Numbered from the stretch's first letter, positions 24,318 to 33,661 are shown. The stretch is 64,000 bases of DNA from Bacteroidales bacterium (GCA_015060405.1 SUYN01000007.1:25447-89446); one strand, 5' to 3'. Notes: generated from the sequence alone by a model not told the origin. A program made the numbers and translations.

Positions 24318-24343
24318 GTAAAGACTAAAACCATATATACATT

Positions 24344-25885
24344 ATGAATACATTAATTCTAGTTTTAACAGGTCTATCGAGTGGGGCAGCCGCACTCGCA
24401 GCCTACATAATTGTCCATAGAATAGTTCTTAAAGGACAAAAGGAAGATATCATCAAGAAAGCAGAGCTTGAGGCAGAGAGCATCAAAAAGGAAAAGATCT
24501 TCCAGGCAAAGGAGAAGTTCCTGCAGCTCAAGAGCGAGCACGAGCAGTACATCAATGAGAAGAACAAGATAATCAGCGAGACTGAGAGCCGTCTGAAGCA
24601 GAAGGAGAACAACCTCAACCAGCAGAGTTCAGAGCTTGGCCGCAAGCAGAAGGAGACTGACGCAATAAGACAGAATCTTAAGAACCAGATCGAGATTGCG
24701 AACAAGAAGACTGAGGAATACGAGCAGCTCAAGCAGACAGCCATCAAGCAGATCGAGGAGATCGCAGGACTTACTGCAGCGGAGGCGAAGAACCAGCTCA
24801 TCGAAAGCATGAAGGCCGAGGCCAAGACCCAGGCTCAGTCATATATCAACGATGTGATGGACGAAGCACGCCTCACAGCTTCAAAAGAGGCCAAACGAAT
24901 TGTAATCAACACAATACAGCGCACAGCATCAGAGACTGCGATTGAAAATGCCGTCACTGTCTTCCACATCGAGAGCGACGAGATCAAAGGCAGGATCATC
25001 GGCCGTGAGGGAAGGAACATACGAGCACTGGAGGCGGCTACAGGAGTGGAAATCGTCGTTGACGACACACCGGAAGCCATCCTCCTTTCGGCATTTGACC
25101 CTGTAAGAAGAGAGGTCGCACGTCTGGCCCTGCACCAGCTTGTCATCGACGGACGTATCCATCCTGCACGTATCGAGGAAGTGGTGGCAAAGGTACAGAA
25201 GCAGCTCGAGGATGAGATCATGGAGACAGGTAAGAGGACATGCATCGACCTGGGCATCCACGGAATGCACATCGAGCTTGTGAAGCTCATCGGCAGAATG
25301 AAGTACCGTTCTTCATACGGTCAGAACCTCCTCCAGCATGCACGCGAAGTTGCAAACATCTGTGCGACAATGGCATCGGAGCTCGGCCTGAATCCGAAGA
25401 CTGCCAAGAGGGCCGGACTTCTCCACGACATAGGAAAGGTTTCCGACGAGGATCCGGAGCTTCCACACGCACTCCTCGGCATGAAGCTGGCTGAGAAATA
25501 CAAGGAAAAGCCAGATGTATGCAATGCCATCGGCGCCCACCATGAGGAGATCGAGATGACATCCATCATATCTCCTCTCGTAATGGTCGGAGACGCCATT
25601 TCAGGAGCAAGACCAGGTGCACGCCGCGAGGTTATCGAATCCTACATCAAGAGACTCAAGGAGATGGAGGACATCGCAAAGTCTCACAACGGAGTCACAA
25701 AGACCTATGCGATCCAGGCAGGACGCGAGCTTCGTGTCATCGTCGGTGCCGATCAGGTCAGCGATCAGGAGGCCGAGTCACTGTCAGTTGACATAGCAAG
25801 GAAGATTCAGGAAGAGATGGTATATCCTGGTCAGGTGAAGATCACCGTAATCCGCGAAACAAGATCAGTAGCATTTGCAAAATAA
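24344..25885 (+). CDS. rny: Ribonuclease Y
   Basis: Membrane-anchored endoribonuclease initiating mRNA decay (513 aa). In order: one N-terminal membrane segment, a long coiled coil (about 30-170), a KH domain ([15 protein letters not shown], about residue 213) and an HD domain ([20 protein letters not shown]). The [21 protein letters not shown] segment is the family linker. Confidence 0.96.
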   Translation: MNTLILVLTGLSSGAAALAAYIIVHRIVLKGQKEDIIKKAELEAESIKKEKIFQAKEKFLQLKSEHEQYINEKNKIISETESRLKQKENNLNQQSSELGRKQKETDAIRQNLKNQIEIANKKTEEYEQLKQTAIKQIEEIAGLTAAEAKNQLIESMKAEAKTQAQSYINDVMDEARLTASKEAKRIVINTIQRTASETAIENAVTVFHIESDEIKGRIIGREGRNIRALEAATGVEIVVDDTPEAILLSAFDPVRREVARLALHQLVIDGRIHPARIEEVVAKVQKQLEDEIMETGKRTCIDLGIHGMHIELVKLIGRMKYRSSYGQNLLQHAREVANICATMASELGLNPKTAKRAGLLHDIGKVSDEDPELPHALLGMKLAEKYKEKPDVCNAIGAHHEEIEMTSIISPLVMVGDAISGARPGARREVIESYIKRLKEMEDIAKSHNGVTKTYAIQAGRELRVIVGADQVSDQEAESLSVDIARKIQEEMVYPGQVKITVIRETRSVAFAK

Positions 25886-25903
25886 AAAACATAAACAAAT
25901 CGT

Positions 25904-27829
25904 ATGAAAAAAGTCCTTTCCATACTGTCAACCCTGATAATCAGTGTTGCAGCATTTGCCCAAGGTCAGCTGGTGACCTGGTCATCTCACGTAGAGGAGG
26001 CTGGTGACAATGTCTACAAAGTGATCTTTACAGGAAAGATCGCTGAAGGTTACCACACCTACACTCTCGCAGATGAATTCTCGGCGACAGAATTCATGGA
26101 TCCTGCAGTAACAGGCGGAGAACTTGTCGGCGAGCCGTACGAGCTCAGCACACCGACTGAAGAAACAGATGAATTCGGAGACCTTGCCAGACATTACTAC
26201 AACGAGATCGTCATCGCCCAGGATATAAAGGCTGAAGATGGAGCTGTGTTCACCGGCACGATATTCACAAACTCATGCACAGGAGGCGCATGCAAGGCTG
26301 AATACTACGACTTCGAGGTGACCATCGGCGATGGAGCTGCTGCCGGAGCGCCTGCACAGAAGACAGCCTTCCCATGGGGCCTCATCCTTCAGGCCATCCT
26401 CTGGGGCTTCGCGATGCTCATGACACCTTGCGTGTTCCCTATGGTGCCTATGACGGTGTCTTTCTTCCTCAAGGGTTCCGATTCTGTAGCCCAGGGAAGA
26501 TTCAAGGCCGGCATGTACGGACTTTTCATCGTTGCGCTCTACACATTGCCGATTGCGCTGCTCATCATCATCACAAGAGTGGTCGGAGGCGAATCGGTAA
26601 CAGCCGACATCTTCAACTGGATTGCCACACACTGGCTGCCTAACATCCTGTTCTTCATCATATTCATGGTGTTTGCAGCATCATTCTTCGGAGCATTCGA
26701 GATCACTCTTCCTCAGTCACTCGTAAACAAGAGCGACAAGGGATCGGACAAGAAGGGCCTTGCAGGTGTATTCTTCATGGCACTCACCCTCGTGCTTGTG
26801 TCATTCTCATGTACAGGCCCTATCGTAGGAAACGTGCTCATCCAGGCTACATCAAGCAACGGCGCATGGTGGATCCCTATCGTGACCATGCTCGCATTCT
26901 CGATAGCATTCGCACTTCCTTTCACCCTTCTCGCATTCTTCCCTTCACTCCTGAAGGACCTCAAGAAGAGCGGTGGCGGATGGCTGAACACAGTAAAGGT
27001 GGTGATGGGATTCATCGAGGTGGCACTCGGTTTCAAGTTCCTCAGCGTTGCTGACCAGACCTATCACTGGGGACTCCTCGACAGAGAGGTTTATCTTGCA
27101 ATCTGGATCGTATGTTTCTCTCTCCTTGGTTTCTACCTTCTCGGCAAGATCCGTTTTGCACACGATGACGAAGTTACCCACGTGTCTGTTCCAAGACTCA
27201 CATTGGCAATCGTCGTATTCTCATTCGTAGTCTACATGATCCCAGGAATGTTCGGTGCTCCTTTGAAGGCCCTTTCAGGATATATGCCGCCGATCTCTTC
27301 ACAGGACTTTGTGCTCTCTGCCGGAGGTCCTGCACAGCAGGTGACAGCTGCTCCTGCACATCAGGAGGGAACAAAATACGACTTTCTCCATCTGCCGCAC
27401 GGACTTCAGGGATATTTCGATCTCGACGAGGCTCTTGACGCAGCCAAGAAGGCAGGCAAGCCTGTATTCGTCGACGTGACAGGACACGGATGTGTAAACT
27501 GCCGTGAAATGGAGTCAAGAGTATGGAGTGCACCGGAAGTTCTGGACAAACTTCATAATGACTATATAGTGGTTGCCCTCTATGTCGACGACAAGTACAA
27601 GCTTGCAAAGGAAGACTGGGTGACAGATGAGACGACAGGAGATGTCTACAAGGACCTCGGGCGTGCGAACTCGTACATCGCCCGCACAAAATGGAATGTG
27701 AACGCACAACCTAACTACGTGCTTCTCTCCCCTGACGGAGAAATGCTCGTTCCTGTACGTGGCTATGACCTCTCGGTTGACGGTTTTGTTGATTTCCTTC
27801 AGAGCGGACTCGACGCATTTGAGAAATAA
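25904..27829 (+). CDS. DsbD-family protein-disulfide reductase
   Basis: Inner-membrane carrier of reducing power to the periplasm, 641 aa. Signal peptide (to about residue 19), an N-terminal periplasmic DsbD-alpha-like domain with CTGGACKAEYYDF, a central CcdA-like bundle of about eight membrane helices (TPCVFPMVPMTVSFF, SFSCTGPIVGNVL with the redox-type cysteines), then a C-terminal thioredoxin domain with CVNC (HGCVNCREME, about residue 528). All three modules are present. It follows rny by 18 nt. Confidence 0.9.
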   Translation: MKKVLSILSTLIISVAAFAQGQLVTWSSHVEEAGDNVYKVIFTGKIAEGYHTYTLADEFSATEFMDPAVTGGELVGEPYELSTPTEETDEFGDLARHYYNEIVIAQDIKAEDGAVFTGTIFTNSCTGGACKAEYYDFEVTIGDGAAAGAPAQKTAFPWGLILQAILWGFAMLMTPCVFPMVPMTVSFFLKGSDSVAQGRFKAGMYGLFIVALYTLPIALLIIITRVVGGESVTADIFNWIATHWLPNILFFIIFMVFAASFFGAFEITLPQSLVNKSDKGSDKKGLAGVFFMALTLVLVSFSCTGPIVGNVLIQATSSNGAWWIPIVTMLAFSIAFALPFTLLAFFPSLLKDLKKSGGGWLNTVKVVMGFIEVALGFKFLSVADQTYHWGLLDREVYLAIWIVCFSLLGFYLLGKIRFAHDDEVTHVSVPRLTLAIVVFSFVVYMIPGMFGAPLKALSGYMPPISSQDFVLSAGGPAQQVTAAPAHQEGTKYDFLHLPHGLQGYFDLDEALDAAKKAGKPVFVDVTGHGCVNCREMESRVWSAPEVLDKLHNDYIVVALYVDDKYKLAKEDWVTDETTGDVYKDLGRANSYIARTKWNVNAQPNYVLLSPDGEMLVPVRGYDLSVDGFVDFLQSGLDAFEK

Positions 27830-27842
27830 TCTGTAAATGACG

Positions 27843-27878
27843 GAAGAGACAGTGAAGCTTATGCACAACTGTCTCTTC
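27843..27878 (+). terminator. Hairpin downstream of dsbD, possible weak terminator
   Basis: GAAGAGACAGT and ACTGTCTCTTC form a perfect 11-bp stem 14 nt after the dsbD stop. No T-tract follows, so termination is uncertain. Confidence 0.45.
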
Positions 27879-27897
27879 TGTCGTTATAAGGGACAAC

Positions 27898-28126
27898 ATG
27901 AAAAGAACAGCACTGATCACAGCCATAGCGGCAGCAGTACTTATGTCGGTATCGGCCAAGTGACAGAATATCCAGCTTGCCAGATGCAGGATACGGATCT
28001 GAACTGGCTTGCAGGAGCCTTCCTCGGCACCTCGACCACGACGACTGATGCGGCAAGTTCAAGAAGCTGACGCCGACAATGTACATACTCGCAGTTCTCT
28101 TCATATTGAAGTACATCTTCATATAG
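27898..28126 (+). pseudogene. Decayed small exported/membrane protein gene
   Basis: ATG 27898 opens a convincing signal peptide (MKRTALITAIAAAVLMSVSA) but meets TGA after 21 codons. Protein-like sequence continues in shifted frames: LNWLAGAFLGTSTTTT near 28000, then GKFKKLTPTMYILAVLFILKYIFI ending in TAG at 28126. This looks like one small gene broken by two frameshifts. I recognise no family. A sequencing error is the alternative. The stretch 27830-28160 holds nothing else but the hairpin at its left end. Confidence 0.4.
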
Positions 28127-28160
28127 AAGGAATCATCCGGGCTGGCGGATGTAAAGACCA

Positions 28161-28532
28161 CTATTTTTCGGTACCATACCCAGGGCCTGGACCTTCACTG
28201 AACTGTCTTCGTCTGGACTCGCTGAAGCTTTTATAGCCGTTTACTCTTTTGCGGCATCTCTTTACGGTAATAATCTCTTCTCCAAGTACAACTTCTATTT
28301 TGGCAATGGTAGCCAATGTGAAATTGTGTTGCCCACTCATCCATTTTGATATTTCAGCATTCTTTTTGCCCATTGCATTTGCAAAATCTGTCTTGCTCCA
28401 TCCTTTCCGTTTAAGAATGTCGCTTATGCGCGCTGCTATTGCAAAAGAGTGCGAACTCATACGTCTCTTTTCTTCTGGAATAACAGAATATAATTCCTCG
28501 AATAACGGATCGGAGTAATGAACTGCTGTCAT
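28161..28532 (-). CDS. XRE-family HTH antitoxin (HigA-like)
   Basis: Predicted DNA-binding antitoxin/autorepressor (123 aa). A Cro/CI-type helix-turn-helix covers about residues 29-88 (ISDILKRKGWSKTDFANAMGKKNAEISKWMSG). The last 30 residues (after VKRCRKR) are Arg/Ser/Gly-rich and run into flanking DNA, so this tail may be non-native. It starts 1 nt after the upstream toxin-like gene, an order (toxin first) typical of HigBA-type loci. Confidence 0.8.
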   Translation of the reverse strand: MTAVHYSDPLFEELYSVIPEEKRRMSSHSFAIAARISDILKRKGWSKTDFANAMGKKNAEISKWMSGQHNFTLATIAKIEVVLGEEIITVKRCRKRVNGYKSFSESRRRQFSEGPGPGYGTEK

Positions 28533-28533
28533 G

Positions 28534-29028
28534 TCAATCTATATATAGTTTAATATTGTATATGATCTCTTCTATGTCTTTCCCTTCTGATTCTATTACG
28601 GACAATTCCTTGTCTATTCTTTGCAAAGTCTGTACATATCCGGACAGACATCCGTCTTCCTGATATGTCTTCGTCACTTTGACTCCTCCACCTCCAACAA
28701 TCAACAGTCTATCAGATATCCTTATGCAGTAGAGTCTTAGAGTACCGTTATCTTTCAGTTTCCCGCAAGATGCAAATAATGGTATCGCGCATATCCTATC
28801 TGTCATTTTGCCTTCCGGACGGAAGAATGACTCCCTGACTCCATACCGGGAGACTCCCGCCAATGTCTGCAGAATCTGCTGAAAATCATGTTTCATGCTA
28901 TCATTTTCTACTCCCATATAGGCATGGAGGAAATGATGCAGTTCTGTGGTTTCATTCCCATCGATCCTTATAGAAAAGATCTCCGCCACTTCCGTCAATC
29001 TGAATGGTACAAACTCAACCTCTCTCAT
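28534..29028 (-). CDS. Putative RelE/HigB-like toxin
   Basis: Protein of 164 aa, probably the toxin partner of the HTH protein. A RelE/HigB-like core is suggested by RYGVRESFFRPEG, RICAIPLF, GTLRLYCIRISDRLLIVGGGGVK and TKTYQED; an N-terminal extension of about 60 residues is unusual. I do not recognise an exact family. ATG 29028 is preferred over the tracked GTG 29043, which lies only 7 nt past the -7 box. The DNA is visibly more A+T-rich than its neighbours, consistent with transfer. Confidence 0.6.
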   Translation of the reverse strand: MREVEFVPFRLTEVAEIFSIRIDGNETTELHHFLHAYMGVENDSMKHDFQQILQTLAGVSRYGVRESFFRPEGKMTDRICAIPLFASCGKLKDNGTLRLYCIRISDRLLIVGGGGVKVTKTYQEDGCLSGYVQTLQRIDKELSVIESEGKDIEEIIYNIKLYID

Positions 29029-29050
29029 AGCCCTCGGTTTCACTTACATG

Positions 29051-29080
29051 CAAATATATGCACATCATTTTAAAAAGCAA
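29051..29080 (-). promoter_or_regulatory. Promoter of the toxin-antitoxin operon
   Basis: Minus-strand TTG (29078-29080), 19-nt spacer, TATATTTG (29051-29058). Confidence 0.75.
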
Positions 29081-29095
29081 TGGATTAGGGCTATA

Positions 29096-29119
29096 TTTTT
29101 TAACTTATAAGTTAAAAAA
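29096..29119. promoter_or_regulatory. 24-bp perfect palindrome, candidate operator
   Basis: TTTTTTAACTTA joined to TAAGTTAAAAAA, a perfect palindrome 15 nt upstream of the toxin -33 element. Position and symmetry suit a dimeric HTH regulator such as the adjacent antitoxin. It could also form a hairpin with T-tracts on both strands. Confidence 0.5.
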
Positions 29120-29159
29120 CAGGCATCGCCGGAGCTCCGCATCTTTGGGGCATAATCAT

Positions 29160-29212
29160 CCGCCAGCCCGTCATCGCGGAAGCGCATGCTTCAGACGATG
29201 ACGAGCTGGCGG
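29160..29212 (-). terminator. Long hairpin downstream of glnS
   Basis: CCGCCAGC..CGTCATCG pairs with CGATGACG..GCTGGCGG; an inner GAAGC/GCTTC stem lies in the loop. It begins 20 nt after the glnS stop. There is no strong T-tract, so it may stabilise the mRNA end and not terminate. Confidence 0.45.
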
Positions 29213-29232
29213 TCGGTTATGAGAGACTGTCC

Positions 29233-30903
29233 TTAGAACTTGAAGCTGTCCTTGAGGGCAGTTGTCTTGTTGAACACATAGTGGTCAGGAGTTGTGTCAG
29301 GATCCTTGAAGAAGTAGCCGACACGCTCGAACTGAACTGCTATTCCTGAATTATCTTCAAGCAGAGCCGGTTCCGCGTAACCCTTTCCAATCACGAGGGA
29401 CTCAGGGTTAAGGTAGCTCTTGTAGTCTTCACCTTCAGGGATCTGCCCCATCTGTGCCTCGGTGAAGAGCTTGTCGTAGAGTCTGAGCTCAACTTCCTTG
29501 GCATGCTCTGTAGAAACCCAATGGATGGTGCCCTTTACAGAGCGCCACTCGCCTGCTCCTGGCTTTGAAGTCGGATCGTATGTACACTTGATTTCAACGA
29601 TGTTGCCCTCTGCATCCTTCACCACTTCCTGGCACTTGACGATGTAGGTATATTTCAGACGGACCTCCCCATCCGGCTTGAGGCGGAAGTACTTCTTAGG
29701 AGGCTCCTCCATGAAGTCGTTTCTCTCAATATACACCTCGCCTGTGAAAGGAACCTTGCGTGACGATCCTTCCGGATCAGCAGGATTAAGAGGGGCGTCG
29801 AACCACTCAACCTTGCCTGGCTCCCAGTTGGTGATGGTCAGCTTCACCGGATCCTGTACAACCATATAGCGGTTTGAACGCTCGTTCAGGTCCTGACGGA
29901 CACACCACTCCATGAGCTGGAGGTCGATCAGCTGCTCACGTTTCGCGACTCCGACCTTCTCGGCAAACATCCTTATCGACTCAGGAGTGTAACCGCGGCG
30001 GCGGATACCGCATATGGTCGGCATGCGAGGGTCATCCCAGCCGCTCACGAAGTTGTTCTTCACAAGCTCAAGAAGCTTGCGCTTCGACATCACAGTATAT
30101 GTCAGGTTGAGTCTCGCAAACTCGTACTGATGAGAAGGGAAGATGTCCAGCTTCTCAATGAACCAGTCATAGAGAGGACGGTGCACGTCAAACTCGAGAG
30201 TACAGATCGAGTGAGTGATGTTTTCGATGGAGTCTGACTGACCGTGGGCATAGTCGTACATAGGATAGATGCACCATTTGTCTCCTGTACGATGGTGGTG
30301 TGCATGGATGATGCGGTAGAGAAGAGGGTCACGGAAAAGCATGTTAGGATGAGCCATGTCTATCTTGGCACGAAGCACCTTCTCACCTTCCGCATACTTT
30401 CCGTCACGCATCTCACGGAAGAGCCGGAGATTCTCCTCAACGCTCCTGTTGCGGTACGGGCTCTCTGTACCGGGCACCTGGACAGTTCCACGGCCTGCGC
30501 GTATCTCTTCCTGTGTCTGGTCATCCACATAGGCCAGGCCCTTCTTTATAAGCTCTTCAGCCCACTCATAGAGCTGGTCGAAATAGTCAGATGCGTATCT
30601 TTCGTTCTCCCACTGGAAGCCGAGCCACTTGATGTCTTCCTTGATTGAATCAACATACTCGGTGTCTTCCTTTACAGGGTTGGTATCGTCGAAACGGAGG
30701 TTGGTCTTGCCGCCGTATTTCTTCGCAAGGCCGAAATTGATGCAGATGCTCTTCGCATGGCCGATGTGAAGGTAGCCGTTAGGCTCAGGCGGGAAACGTG
30801 TCATCACTGATTCACACTTGCCGCTTGCGAGATCAGACTCGATGATCTCCTCCAAAAAGTTGAGATTCCTTGTCTCAACAACTTCCTTGTTTACCTCTTC
30901 CAT
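29233..30903 (-). CDS. glnS: Glutaminyl-tRNA synthetase
   Basis: Class I synthetase charging tRNA-Gln (556 aa). The catalytic Rossmann domain has the HIGH motif (PPEPNGYLHIGHAKS, about residue 45) and the KMSKS-like VMSKRKLLELV. The C-terminal beta-barrel anticodon domain is complete. Its length and the NLRFDDTNP signature fit GlnS rather than GltX. A TATATTTG -7 box (30936-30943, minus) lies 33 nt upstream of the start. Confidence 0.96.
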   Translation of the reverse strand: MEEVNKEVVETRNLNFLEEIIESDLASGKCESVMTRFPPEPNGYLHIGHAKSICINFGLAKKYGGKTNLRFDDTNPVKEDTEYVDSIKEDIKWLGFQWENERYASDYFDQLYEWAEELIKKGLAYVDDQTQEEIRAGRGTVQVPGTESPYRNRSVEENLRLFREMRDGKYAEGEKVLRAKIDMAHPNMLFRDPLLYRIIHAHHHRTGDKWCIYPMYDYAHGQSDSIENITHSICTLEFDVHRPLYDWFIEKLDIFPSHQYEFARLNLTYTVMSKRKLLELVKNNFVSGWDDPRMPTICGIRRRGYTPESIRMFAEKVGVAKREQLIDLQLMEWCVRQDLNERSNRYMVVQDPVKLTITNWEPGKVEWFDAPLNPADPEGSSRKVPFTGEVYIERNDFMEEPPKKYFRLKPDGEVRLKYTYIVKCQEVVKDAEGNIVEIKCTYDPTSKPGAGEWRSVKGTIHWVSTEHAKEVELRLYDKLFTEAQMGQIPEGEDYKSYLNPESLVIGKGYAEPALLEDNSGIAVQFERVGYFFKDPDTTPDHYVFNKTTALKDSFKF

Positions 30904-31013
30904 ATCCTTGAATAATGAATTTGCAAATAATCGGGCAAATATACGGTTTTTTTCCCTATTATCCGTAGTTTGCCCGGTTTTTATGAAGGCCGCCTATCCT
31001 GTCCGACCAGCCG

Positions 31014-32651
31014 CTATTTCGGAATCGCATTCATCGTGACGCTGCATCCCCAGAATGAAGACACATTCTGAGTTTCTATGGAGCCGTCGTGTCTGATAAG
31101 ATAAGTACGCATCACATGGGTGCTGTAACTTCCGCTGCTCATGAACTGAAGGGTGATGCGCGAAGCGACGCCACCAAGTACATTCCTGTCGAACACTACT
31201 TCCACATCCGATGTGTTGAAATGAGTATATTGCTCCTCACCGCTTTCACCATATACCTTCACGGCCAGTTTCCCGCTCCCGGGTGCATCTTCAAGCTGAA
31301 GGTATATCCCTTTATATTCATTCAGACTTACAGAATGGCCGCTCAGATGAGCCTCACCCCATTGGGACGTGTAATCTACGGTGTATGTACATTCATAATC
31401 ATCTATCACAGGCAGAACCGGTTCATAGTTCTCTCCATGATAGGCCTTCAGTATGGCTCTGGCCGCCTCCGGATCGGAGAACACCGGCAGAGAACGTGAA
31501 GAGCCGTCGGACAGCCCCATCCAGTAGAAGGTCCCCATCTCATATTCCATGGCCTTCCTGACAAAGAAATCCATGAACTCCAGCCTCTTCGCCTTGTCAG
31601 GGTTCTCCGTGCTGGTCCCCCATTCGCCCAATATGACAGGAGCCCCCTTGGATACAAGATGGGTACGCAGGTCCTCGAACATCGTATTCACCTCATTCCT
31701 CATCTTTCCCATATCATCGATGCCCGGATAGGCATGCACCTCGAAGATAAGGTGATCTTCACTTATGTCCTCAGGCAAGGCCATCTCTTTGAGAGGATCT
31801 TGAAGATGGCTGTTCCAGTTGCCGCTTCCGTTGCAGGCTCCATAGGTGTTGACTATCAGGTTCCTCGCAGCATTGTTGCCACCGGTCCCTCTCACGACAT
31901 CCACAAAGGTCTGGGCATAGGCATTTATAGCCTTGTAGGCATCAGCGGCAAAAGCCGCATCATAGCCGCCGTTGAAGGATGCGAAACACCACGAATGTCT
32001 GGAATCCAGCATCTCATTGTAGCTCTCGAACAGGAGTTTCTCGCCATAATCCCTGAACTCTTCCGCGATCTGCCGCCAGAGCGAGGAGTATCTGTCCTTC
32101 ACCTGCTCATATTCCTTCATTCCGGCAAGAAGCCAGACATCCTCGTCCGCTCCCGTGTCGTGATGGACATTAACGATGCAATACATTCCTTCATCGAGCA
32201 CATAATCCACGATTTCATGTACACGGTTCATCCAGGCCTCATATACATTATTGTCCGCATCCATATGGATCCCCCATGTAACCGGGACCCTTATCGCTCC
32301 GAATCCGGCATCCTTCATCATCTTCATCAGCTCAGGTGACGTCCGGGCCTGACCCCAGTATGTCTCCCAGAACAGCCAGTCATCCTCGCGTCCCTTGCCG
32401 GCATCCCACGCGTCAAGCGTATTTCCAAGATTCCAGCCGACACCCATGTTGGCAACCGCCTCGGCAGCAGTCTCCCAAGCTGTCACATCGACCGGAGGTT
32501 CCGGTTTCTGCTCCTGTTCCGGATCCTTTTCTTCCTCCGGCTTCTCCACTACGGGATCATCCGTCACAGGTTCATTTTCTTCTGCCGGCTGACAGGAGAT
32601 GGACATAATCGCTGAAATTACGATACTGAAGAGAAATCTATAGGCATTCAT
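31014..32651 (-). CDS. Glycoside hydrolase family 5 lipoprotein (endoglucanase-like)
   Basis: Predicted surface or periplasmic beta-glycanase, 545 aa. Signal with lipobox-like SISC (about residue 20), an acidic Pro/Glu linker (about 23-55), a GH5 TIM barrel opening with GVGWNLGNTLDAWD, acid/base Glu in FESYNEM and nucleophile Glu in VILGEWGT, then a C-terminal domain of about 130 residues rich in beta strands, perhaps carbohydrate-binding. The GWNLGNTLD pattern recalls subfamily GH5_4. No SusC/SusD pair is adjacent. Confidence 0.9.
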   Translation of the reverse strand: MNAYRFLFSIVISAIMSISCQPAEENEPVTDDPVVEKPEEEKDPEQEQKPEPPVDVTAWETAAEAVANMGVGWNLGNTLDAWDAGKGREDDWLFWETYWGQARTSPELMKMMKDAGFGAIRVPVTWGIHMDADNNVYEAWMNRVHEIVDYVLDEGMYCIVNVHHDTGADEDVWLLAGMKEYEQVKDRYSSLWRQIAEEFRDYGEKLLFESYNEMLDSRHSWCFASFNGGYDAAFAADAYKAINAYAQTFVDVVRGTGGNNAARNLIVNTYGACNGSGNWNSHLQDPLKEMALPEDISEDHLIFEVHAYPGIDDMGKMRNEVNTMFEDLRTHLVSKGAPVILGEWGTSTENPDKAKRLEFMDFFVRKAMEYEMGTFYWMGLSDGSSRSLPVFSDPEAARAILKAYHGENYEPVLPVIDDYECTYTVDYTSQWGEAHLSGHSVSLNEYKGIYLQLEDAPGSGKLAVKVYGESGEEQYTHFNTSDVEVVFDRNVLGGVASRITLQFMSSGSYSTHVMRTYLIRHDGSIETQNVSSFWGCSVTMNAIPK

Positions 32652-32769
32652 GACGTTATCATTATTACATCCTCAAAATTACGCAGAATTTTCCGTTTCA
32701 GCATACAAATCAGCTCCATTACGGGAAAAATTTCTATTTTTGCACACCTAATCTGAAAACAGTGCTGAT

Positions 32770-33657
32770 ATGATAAAATCAATGACAGGCTACGGCAAGG
32801 CCGAGACCATCCTCGAGACAGGAAAGATTACAGTGGAAGTACGATCCCTGAATGGAAAGACAGCAGACATCAGTGTGAAGACACCGATGCTTCCCAAAGA
32901 CAAGGAAATGGCTGTAAGGCAGAAGATTGCCGCAGCACTGACCCGTGGCAACATCGATTTCTTCATAACCTTCGAGCCGAATGCGGCAGACAGTGCCAAG
33001 AAGATCAACATGGCCCTTGCAATGGAGTACTACAGCCAGATCAGCGAACTCGGAGGACAGATCGGCGCACACAACCTGTGGAGCCAGAACCCTAACGACC
33101 TGCTCGCCCTGATACTGCGGATGCCGGAAGTGATGGACGCCAGGAAACAGGATGTGATCACGGAAGAAAACTGGCCGGCAGTCGAAGCATGCATAGACCA
33201 GGCGCTGGAAAACATCAACAGGTTCCGTGCCCAGGAAGGAGAGGTCCTGTATAAGGATGTTACAGAAAAGGTCGCTAACATCCTCGAATACTCAAGGCAG
33301 GTGGAGGCTTACGAAAAGGAACGTGTCGAAGCCATCAGAGAAAAAATTTTGAGCAGATTTGCCGAACTCAAGGCCGAACCTGACCAGAGCCGTCTGGAGC
33401 AGGAGATGATCTTCTACATCGAGAAGCTCGACATCAACGAGGAAAAGGTGCGCCTTCGCCAGCACTGCCAGTATTTCCTCGACACCATTGCTTCGGAAGA
33501 GTGTCCAGGCAAGAAGCTCGGCTTCATAGCTCAGGAGATGGGCCGCGAGATCAACACGACGGGCTCAAAGGCGAACCACACGGAAATACAGAAGATTGTA
33601 GTGAAGATGAAGGACGAACTTGAGAAGATCAAGGAACAGAGCCTCAACATACTGTAA
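32770..33657 (+). CDS. yicC: YicC-family endoribonuclease
   Basis: 295-aa YicC family protein, known in enterobacteria to act in RNA degradation. The N-terminal domain starts MIKSMTGYGKAE; the C-terminal DUF1732 part ends with GREINTTGSKANHTEIQKIVVKMKDELEKIKEQ. A TATTTTTG box (32735-32742) lies 28 nt before the ATG. A bidirectional terminator separates it from ndk. Confidence 0.92.
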   Translation: MIKSMTGYGKAETILETGKITVEVRSLNGKTADISVKTPMLPKDKEMAVRQKIAAALTRGNIDFFITFEPNAADSAKKINMALAMEYYSQISELGGQIGAHNLWSQNPNDLLALILRMPEVMDARKQDVITEENWPAVEACIDQALENINRFRAQEGEVLYKDVTEKVANILEYSRQVEAYEKERVEAIREKILSRFAELKAEPDQSRLEQEMIFYIEKLDINEEKVRLRQHCQYFLDTIASEECPGKKLGFIAQEMGREINTTGSKANHTEIQKIVVKMKDELEKIKEQSLNIL

Positions 33658-33661
33658 AAGA

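Noticed and set aside
29029-29043. GTG 29043 as toxin start
   Set aside because: Only 7 nt past the -7 box; ATG 29028 gives a normal short leader and loses no recognisable domain.
31659-32339. 226-aa plus-strand ORF
   Set aside because: Antisense shadow inside the GH5 gene.
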